A DNA stretch of 11,519 nt from the NCBI GenBank assembly GCA_020056895.1, contig JAGVGV010000610.1, positions 1 to 11,519 of the forward strand. Direction: 5' to 3'. Made by a program: the position numbers and the translations under genes. The first letter of the stretch is position 1. Each line of letters begins with the position of its first letter. Shown here piece after piece: positions 7,096 to 11,519 of this stretch. The DNA is from Deltaproteobacteria bacterium (GTDB taxonomy: Bacteria; Desulfobacterota; Desulfarculia; Adiutricales; JAGVGV01). Under the pieces are notes generated by a model. It was not told where the DNA came from. It saw nothing but the letters and a program-made list of their open reading frames with translations, and did not search any database.

Positions 7096-7769
7096 CGGTG
7101 TGTTGGTCCTCCATCGGTTCCTTTTGGGATTCCCGCCCACTAAGGGGGGGGATGGCCTGTTCGGCCCGGCCCCGGGCACTCCTCCAGGGGGCGGCGCCCA
7201 CCGGAAACGATATTCCGGCGCCAGGGCGCGTTCCTGGCGGGTGACCGATCAAATGAAGCGTCTCGTGGCGGCGTGGAGGAGGACTGGCGCGGGTACGCCC
7301 ATCGCCCGCCGCATGGCGAAGCCTGGGACACCGACGCCAGGGGCGGCGCCGGTCGTTTTCAATGATCCAGGCTGATGGCGCTCGGGAATACGATCCGGGA
7401 TCCCTTCGGGGTTTTCCTGGCGCCGTGGTTCATCTTCGGGCCGCCAGATGCCCCCCTTTGGTCGGGGCCGGTTCGTCCCATGAAAATTAAAACCGCTTTT
7501 AACCGAAACCTTCGGCTTTGTCCAACGTTTTTACGCATTCCCCGGCGATTTTCCGGGCCGGTTTTCTCCAGATCGCCTCGGGCGGCCGAAAACGGCCCAT
7601 TATTATATGTATTTCAACAAGATATTTTTGTGAGTCCCCACCGCGGAAAACCGGCGGTCACCATCCATACGCCTCCCCAAAAAAACGCGCCCCCGGCCCG
7701 CGGACTTTCCCGCTCCGGGAAGCGCCGGCTAACTGCTTGAGCTTTAAATGGAATTCATGTTCATCGCGC
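7096..7769. other. Gene-free divergent region between SET and cNMP-binding genes
   Basis: About 670 bp between divergent genes. Plus-strand open frames translate to Arg/Pro-rich sequence without recognisable motifs. It contains paired hairpins at 7201-7239, near-identical 14-15 base repeats at 7184-7198 and 7337-7350, small hairpins at 7583-7596 and near 7640-7657, and an AT-rich island at about 7597-7630. The island has a perfect minus-strand TATAAT (7602-7607 area) but no good -35. It probably holds the control regions of both neighbouring genes. Confidence 0.5.
7201..7239. repeat. Two back-to-back perfect hairpins
   Basis: CCGGAA-acgata-TTCCGG (7201-7218) is immediately followed, with no gap, by CGCCAGG-gcgcgtt-CCTGGCG (7219-7239). 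They lie 105-145 bp upstream of the SET start codon and would sit in its 5' leader if transcription begins further out. Confidence 0.55.
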
Positions 7770-7799
7770 TTGACAACCCGGCGCCGGCTGGATTATCCT
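7770..7799 (+). promoter_or_regulatory. Promoter of the cNMP-binding gene with a palindrome in the spacer
   Basis: A perfect TTGACA (7770-7775) and TATCCT (7794-7799, four of six) are 18 bases apart. The spacer holds the 10-bp perfect palindrome CCGGCGCCGG (7778-7787), a possible operator. The predicted transcription start (about 7805-7808) coincides with the ATG at 7808, implying a leaderless or nearly leaderless mRNA. Confidence 0.6.
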
Positions 7800-7807
7800 A
7801 ACCGGCC

Positions 7808-8257
7808 ATGGAACCTTTACATATTTCCATCATGCAGTTATTGGAAGGGATCGATTTCTTTTCGGGTTTTTCCCATGAAGAAATGGCCCTGCTCCTGGAA
7901 GCGGGGGAATGGTCCAAAGCCCAGAACGGCCAGGCGATCATCACCGAAGGCGATATCGATCTGTATATGTACGTATTGGTCCAGGGCCAGGTGGATGTGG
8001 TGCTGAACGAAAAGATGCTGGCTCATTTGGGAGAAGGCGATACGTTCGGCGAATTCGGCCTGATGGGCGGCCGCCGGACCGCGCATGTGGTGGCCCGATC
8101 CAACTGCCTGCTCATGGGCTTCAACGCCGACCGGCTGAACCAACTGCCCTTGGCGCTCCAGATTAAATTTTTAAAGAAGATTCTCTTCACTCTTTTCGCC
8201 CGGCTGCAGAAAATCAACCGCCGGGCGTGGTGGGACCTGCCGACTCAGTGGCGCTAG
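7808..8257 (+). CDS. Stand-alone cyclic-nucleotide-binding domain protein
   Basis: 149 residues consisting essentially of one cNMP-binding (CAP_ED) beta-roll. It begins LLEGIDFFSGFSHEE (11-25), then has the conserved turn VLVQGQVDVVL (57-67). The phosphate-binding cassette GEFGLMGGRRTAHVVA (81-96) keeps the Gly-Glu pair (G81-E82) and the Arg plus Thr (R89/R90-T91) that hold the ribose and phosphate of cAMP or cGMP. The C-terminal helix (117-140) is basic. There is no helix-turn-helix, kinase or channel domain, so it is not a complete CRP/FNR regulator and must act through a partner or as a sensor subunit. ATG 7808 has no Shine-Dalgarno sequence; ATG 7832 (residue 9) also lacks one. The downstream gene on the same strand is 233 bp away with its own ribosome site. 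Confidence 0.88.
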   Translation: MEPLHISIMQLLEGIDFFSGFSHEEMALLLEAGEWSKAQNGQAIITEGDIDLYMYVLVQGQVDVVLNEKMLAHLGEGDTFGEFGLMGGRRTAHVVARSNCLLMGFNADRLNQLPLALQIKFLKKILFTLFARLQKINRRAWWDLPTQWR

Positions 8258-8353
8258 GGCCTTTCCCGGTTTTCGCCCCTTTTTCCTTCGTTCCACTTTT
8301 CTTCCCGACGGAAAAATAATGGCCCGCCCCGCCGTTAACGCGGGAAAAGAGCT

Positions 8354-8379
8354 CGGTTGGCCAACCAACCGGCTTGACA
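8354..8379 (+). promoter_or_regulatory. Palindrome next to a TTGACA element upstream of the SpoIIAA-like gene
   Basis: GGTTGGCCAACC (8355-8366) is a perfect 12-bp palindrome. The same stretch can also form the hairpin CGGTTGG-ccaa-CCAACCG (8354-8371). A perfect -35-like TTGACA follows at 8374-8379, but the -10 at the right distance (CAACCT) is poor. A possible activator-dependent promoter with its operator; the leader to the ATG would be about 80 nt. Confidence 0.4.
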
Positions 8380-8490
8380 AGAACCATGGACCATGACAAC
8401 CTTTTCCGCCAACAAGCCGGCAACCAAATAGCCCAACGGGGATTAAGCCGATCAATCACTGGCGAACGCCGGTCCTATGGAGGGTTGGAG

Positions 8491-8853
8491 ATGAATGACA
8501 GCGGAGCCACGTACGACGCGAAGAAAAACAGGATCAACCTGAAAATGGCGGGGTTTTTCAACGCCGCCCTGGCTCAGACGGTTTATGACCAACTGATGGC
8601 CGCGGTGGACAAGACCAAACCCGGTTTCACCCTTTTGAACGACATTCGGGAATTCAAACCGGCCGGCGACGAAGTCCAGGCCATCATCGGCAAAGCCATG
8701 CAACAGGTTTCCCTGAAAAAACCGTCCAAGGTGGCCCGGGTGGCGGGGGCTCTGTCCGGTTTGCAGTTCGGCCGCCTGGGCAAGGAAAAAGCGGGCTACG
8801 AAGTCGGCACGTTCCCCACCATGGAGGAAGCCGAAAAGTTTCTTAACGAATAA
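8491..8853 (+). CDS. Small SpoIIAA/STAS-like protein
   Basis: 120 residues, soluble, no signal peptide or membrane helix. The pattern is a strand region YDAKKNRINLKMAGFF (7-22), a helix, the segment PGFTLLNDIREFKPAG (43-58), a further helix, a strand KVARVAG (78-84), then GYEVGTFPTMEEAEKFL (102-118). This is the alternating strand-helix layout of SpoIIAA-like/STAS-fold proteins common in deltaproteobacteria, where the NDI-F-P segment recurs. The function in this family is not settled; STAS folds often act as protein-protein switches. I see no conserved phosphorylatable serine that would make it an anti-sigma antagonist. The ATG at 8491 is chosen for GGAGG seven bases upstream; an earlier in-frame ATG at 8374 would add 39 non-native residues. 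A hairpin directly follows the stop. Confidence 0.7.
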   Translation: MNDSGATYDAKKNRINLKMAGFFNAALAQTVYDQLMAAVDKTKPGFTLLNDIREFKPAGDEVQAIIGKAMQQVSLKKPSKVARVAGALSGLQFGRLGKEKAGYEVGTFPTMEEAEKFLNE

Positions 8854-8859
8854 AGGTCT

Positions 8860-8903
8860 TAAGGGAGCCCGTTATTCAATCTTTTGGGTCCCGGGTTCCC
8901 TTA
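8860..8903. terminator. Hairpin between convergent genes, likely bidirectional terminator
   Basis: TAAGGGAGCCCG (8860-8871) pairs with CGGGTTCCCTTA (8892-8903): 12 pairs including one G-T, with a 20-base loop. It begins seven bases after the stop of the SpoIIAA-like gene and lies about 58 bp past the fumC stop. No T-run follows on either strand, so termination efficiency is uncertain. Confidence 0.5.
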
Positions 8904-8961
8904 TCCCCCTACGCCCAGAAAAACGACCAGAGTTCGCGGCTCGAATCACTGGGCGGCCCTA

Positions 8962-10356
8962 TCACTGGTTCGGATCCTCCGCCAGCAGCCGGTCGGCTTC
9001 TTCAACCGTCATCAACCCCATGGCCGCCACGGTTTCCCGCACGTTTTTTCCGGATCGATGGGCTTCCTTGGCCACCGCCGCCGCCTGGTCGTACCCGATG
9101 ACCGGGACCAGATGGGTGGCCAGAGTCAGGTTCCGTTCCAGGTCCAGCATGGGGCTCTGGTCGTTGACCTGGATGCCCGCCACGCATTTTTCCGTGAACA
9201 CCGTCGCCGCCGAGGTCATCAGCCGGATGGCTTCCAACAGGTTGAACGCCATCGAAGGAAGCATGGTGTTCAGTTCCAAGGCGCCGGAAAGCCCTCCCAG
9301 GGTGACGGCCGCGTCCATGCCCACCACCTGAGCCGCCACCTGAATGACCACCTCGCACAAGACCGGATTGACCTTGCCTGGCATGATGGACGATCCGGGC
9401 TGAAGTTCGGGCAGAACGATTTCGGCCAAACCGAACCGGGGCCCGGAAGCCAGCCAGCGGATATCGTTGGCGATCTTATAAAGGCTCACCGCCGCCGTCT
9501 TGAGGGCGCCGGCCAGTTCCACGGCCGCGTCCTGAGCGCCTTGAGCTTCGAAATGATCCCGGGCTTCGATGAAATCCAGCCCGGTTTCGCTGGACAGCCG
9601 GACGATCACCCGGGCCGCGAATTCCGGATGAGCCCCCAGCCCGGACCCCACCGCCGTACCGCCCAGGGCCAGTTCGGCCAGCCTTGGCTCCACCGAACGG
9701 AGCCGGTCCACGGCCAGCCGGACCTGGCGGGCCCAGCCGCCGAATTCCCGGCCCAGGGTTACCGGAACCGCATCCATCAGATGGGTTCGGCCTATCTTTT
9801 TTTTGTGAGCGAATTCGGCGGCCTTGGCTTCCAAAGCGGCGGCCAGGGTTTCGAGCGCCGGAATCAGCCGTTTTTCCATGTTCACCCGGGCGGCCACGTG
9901 GAGCACGGTGGGGATGACATCGTTGCTCGACTGGCCCAGGTTCACATGATCGTTGGGATGAACCGGCCGGCGGCCGCCCCGAACGCCGGTAAGAATTTCA
10001 TTGGCCCGGCCGGCGATGACCTCGTTGGCGTTCATGTTCGTGGACGTGCCCGAACCGGTCTGAAACACATCCACGATGAATTGATCGTAATGTTCGCCTT
10101 CGGTCACTTCGCCGGCGGCGGTGACGATCACCCCGGCCAAAGCCGGGGAAAGCAGGCCCAGGCCCTCGTTCACTTCGGCCGCCAGGCGTTTGACCAACCC
10201 CAGGGTCCGGATGAATTCGGACGGCATACGAAGGCCGCTGATGGGAAAATTGCGGGCCGCCCGTAGCGTCTGGGCGCCGTAATACGCATCCTTGGGCAGC
10301 CAGAGCGTGCCCATGGAATCCTGTTCCGGCCGAGTGTTCGGCGGTCCTTGGGTCAT
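8962..10356 (-). CDS. fumC: Fumarate hydratase, class II
   Basis: 464 residues, the usual class II length. It interconverts fumarate and L-malate in the cytosol as an iron-independent homotetramer. Visible signatures are the substrate-site TGSGTSTNMNANEV (100-113), HPNDHVNLGQSSND (133-146), the catalytic-base region KIGRTHLMDA (187-196, with H192), and the fumarate lyase loop GSSIMPGKVNP (321-331) with its catalytic serine. The related aspartase is less likely because of the start (MGTLWLPKDAYYGAQT) and the position after sdhB. The ATG overlaps the sdhB stop as ATGA, a translational-coupling arrangement, with GAAGGGAAGGGGGG upstream inside sdhB. It is the last gene of the sdhA-sdhB-fumC operon and so directly consumes the fumarate made by the preceding enzyme. 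Confidence 0.93.
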   Translation of the reverse strand: MTQGPPNTRPEQDSMGTLWLPKDAYYGAQTLRAARNFPISGLRMPSEFIRTLGLVKRLAAEVNEGLGLLSPALAGVIVTAAGEVTEGEHYDQFIVDVFQTGSGTSTNMNANEVIAGRANEILTGVRGGRRPVHPNDHVNLGQSSNDVIPTVLHVAARVNMEKRLIPALETLAAALEAKAAEFAHKKKIGRTHLMDAVPVTLGREFGGWARQVRLAVDRLRSVEPRLAELALGGTAVGSGLGAHPEFAARVIVRLSSETGLDFIEARDHFEAQGAQDAAVELAGALKTAAVSLYKIANDIRWLASGPRFGLAEIVLPELQPGSSIMPGKVNPVLCEVVIQVAAQVVGMDAAVTLGGLSGALELNTMLPSMAFNLLEAIRLMTSAATVFTEKCVAGIQVNDQSPMLDLERNLTLATHLVPVIGYDQAAAVAKEAHRSGKNVRETVAAMGLMTVEEADRLLAEDPNQ

Positions 10357-11075
10357 GCCCGGCCCCCCTTCCCTTCTCCCAGGTGCTTGGCGATTTCCCT
10401 TTTAAGGGTGTTGATGGTTTTGGTGACCTTGATTTCCTTGGGGCAGACCCGGGTGCATTCAAACCGGTTCGTGCAGGCTTCGGCCATATCCGGTTCGGCG
10501 AGCTGTTTCAAGCGAGCCAGCATTTCTTCATCGCGGGAATCGAACACCCGGCGGAAGGCCTGGACCAATGGCGCGGGGCCGATGTACCGGGGATTCCCGT
10601 GGGTTACGGGACAGGCGGCCACGCACGAGGCGCACAGGATGCAACGGATCGCTTCGTCGATCTTCCCCTGATCCGCCGGCGTTTGGAGCCGTTCCTTTTC
10701 CGGCGGCGGGGTCCGGTTGACCAGGAAGGGACGGATCAAGGCCACTCGGTCGAAAAAAGGCGTCAGGTCGACCATCAGGTCTTTCAGAACCTTGAACCCC
10801 GGTAAAGGTTCAATGGTCACATCGCGGCCTTCGAATCCCCGGGCCAGAGTCTGGCAGGCCAGGCCGCAATGGCCGTCGATCCTTACGGCGCAGGACCCGC
10901 AGACCCCGTGGGCGCAGGACGACCGGAAGCTCAAGGTATCGTCCTGATCCGCCTGAATCCGCCGGAGCGCATCCAGAATCCGTTCCTGGGGTTCGGCCGC
11001 CACAATATACCGCTGGTACGTGGGTTCCAGGTCCCGGCCCGGCCGGAAACGAAACACCTTGAGGATCAGGTCCAT
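10353..11075 (-). CDS. sdhB: Succinate dehydrogenase/fumarate reductase iron-sulfur subunit
   Basis: 240 residues, full length. It carries electrons between the flavoprotein and the quinone-reactive membrane subunit. The [2Fe-2S] ligands are C54, C59, C62 and C74. The CxxCxxCxxxC motif at C145, C148, C151, C155 plus C201, C207 and C211 supply the [4Fe-4S] (145, 148, 151, 211) and [3Fe-4S] (155, 201, 207) clusters, matching the E. coli SdhB layout. Whether it works as a dehydrogenase or as a fumarate reductase cannot be told from this subunit. One base separates the sdhA stop from its ATG, with GAGGAC inside the sdhA end as the ribosome site. It overlaps fumC by four bases. Confidence 0.95.
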   Translation of the reverse strand: MDLILKVFRFRPGRDLEPTYQRYIVAAEPQERILDALRRIQADQDDTLSFRSSCAHGVCGSCAVRIDGHCGLACQTLARGFEGRDVTIEPLPGFKVLKDLMVDLTPFFDRVALIRPFLVNRTPPPEKERLQTPADQGKIDEAIRCILCASCVAACPVTHGNPRYIGPAPLVQAFRRVFDSRDEEMLARLKQLAEPDMAEACTNRFECTRVCPKEIKVTKTINTLKREIAKHLGEGKGGRA

Positions 11076-11076
11076 G

Positions 11077-11519
11077 TCAGTACGTCCTCGGCTTGGGCTG
11101 GAACCGGGTGATGACCACCGGTTTGTAGGATAGTTCGGGCCCCCCTGAAGCGGCGCGGACCAGAGTATGCTTCAGCCAATTCTCGTCGTTCCGGGCCGGG
11201 AAATCTTCGCGGAAGTGGGCGCCCCGGCTTTCGGTCCGATCCCGAGCCGCCGCCAGGATCAATTCCGCCAGAGTCAACAACGCCCCCAGTTCGACGGCTT
11301 CCACCAACGCGGTGTTGAATTCACGAGCATCGTCGGTGATGACGACCCGCTGGCGCCGGTCCTGGAGTTCCTTGATCTTGGCCATGGCCTGGGCCAGACC
11401 GGCATCCGTCCGGAACACCGACCCGTGCTCCATCATCACCGCCTGCATTTCCCGCTTGATCACCGCCGCGCTTTCCCCTTTGGCCCCCGAGTTGAACCGG
11501 TCCAGGCGGGCGCGAAGGT
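11077..11519 (-). CDS. sdhA: Succinate dehydrogenase/fumarate reductase flavoprotein subunit, C-terminal part
   Basis: The last 146 residues of the flavoprotein; the N-terminal FAD and active-site domains lie beyond the window. The visible part is the helical C-terminal domain. It has the REMQ...M...VFR pattern, then NTALVEAVELGALLTLAELI, then SRGAHFREDFPARND followed by ENWLKHTL, all hallmarks of SdhA/FrdA. The protein ends FQPKPRTY, like the R-Y terminus of other family members. Its stop is one base before the sdhB start, so the two are co-translated. The membrane-anchor gene (sdhC) would be expected upstream, outside the window. Confidence 0.93.
   Translation of the reverse strand, partial: LRARLDRFNSGAKGESAAVIKREMQAVMMEHGSVFRTDAGLAQAMAKIKELQDRRQRVVITDDAREFNTALVEAVELGALLTLAELILAAARDRTESRGAHFREDFPARNDENWLKHTLVRAASGGPELSYKPVVITRFQPKPRTY

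Noticed and set aside
7375..7740. A 121-codon plus-strand open frame between the SET and cNMP genes
   Set aside because: Composition-driven sequence with no recognisable domain and no convincing ribosome site; hairpins lie within it.
8884..10266. A 460-codon plus-strand open frame opposite fumC
   Set aside because: Antisense shadow of fumC produced by GC-biased codons; the minus strand gives an unambiguous fumarase.

Overview
The window looks like chromosomal DNA of a GC-rich anaerobic or facultative bacterium, most likely in the Desulfobacterota/deltaproteobacterial range. This is an inference from the sdhA-sdhB-fumC gene order, the REC/PAS/GAF kinase architecture, the small SpoIIAA-like protein and the codon use. 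No taxonomic marker such as rRNA is present. There is no transposase, integrase, CRISPR array or prophage gene.

Layout, left to right. At 1-2065 (minus) lies the start of a gene that fuses a cellobiose/lactose-type PTS EIIC permease to a c-di-GMP phosphodiesterase (EAL) domain; its C-terminus runs off the window. It uses a TTG start and is preceded by a good sigma70-type promoter whose spacer is a tandem 9-bp repeat. At 2343-2780 (minus) is a thioredoxin-coupled arsenate reductase (arsC). At 3037-5625 (minus) is an 862-residue REC-PAS-GAF-PAS sensor histidine kinase with no adjacent partner regulator. At 5943-6017 (minus) is a tRNA-Cys(GCA) with its own promoter and a rho-independent terminator. 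A gene-free stretch of about 480 bp follows, with two hairpins, one of them a very strong 54-nt structure. At 6541-7095 (minus) is a small SET-domain lysine methyltransferase. After another gene-free stretch of about 670 bp come two plus-strand genes: a stand-alone cyclic-nucleotide-binding domain (7808-8257), apparently leaderless, and a 120-residue SpoIIAA/STAS-like protein (8491-8853). A 12-bp hairpin separates these from the convergent minus-strand operon sdhA-sdhB-fumC (8962-11519), of which sdhA is cut by the window end.

The right-hand operon is central metabolism: succinate to fumarate to malate. The rest is dominated by signalling: a putative sugar-sensing c-di-GMP phosphodiesterase, a multi-sensor kinase, a cyclic-nucleotide sensor with no output domain and a STAS-like protein. 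The most unusual protein is the EIIC-EAL fusion. The most unusual non-coding signals are the structured stretch at 6191-6345 and the repeat-built promoter at 2216-2245.
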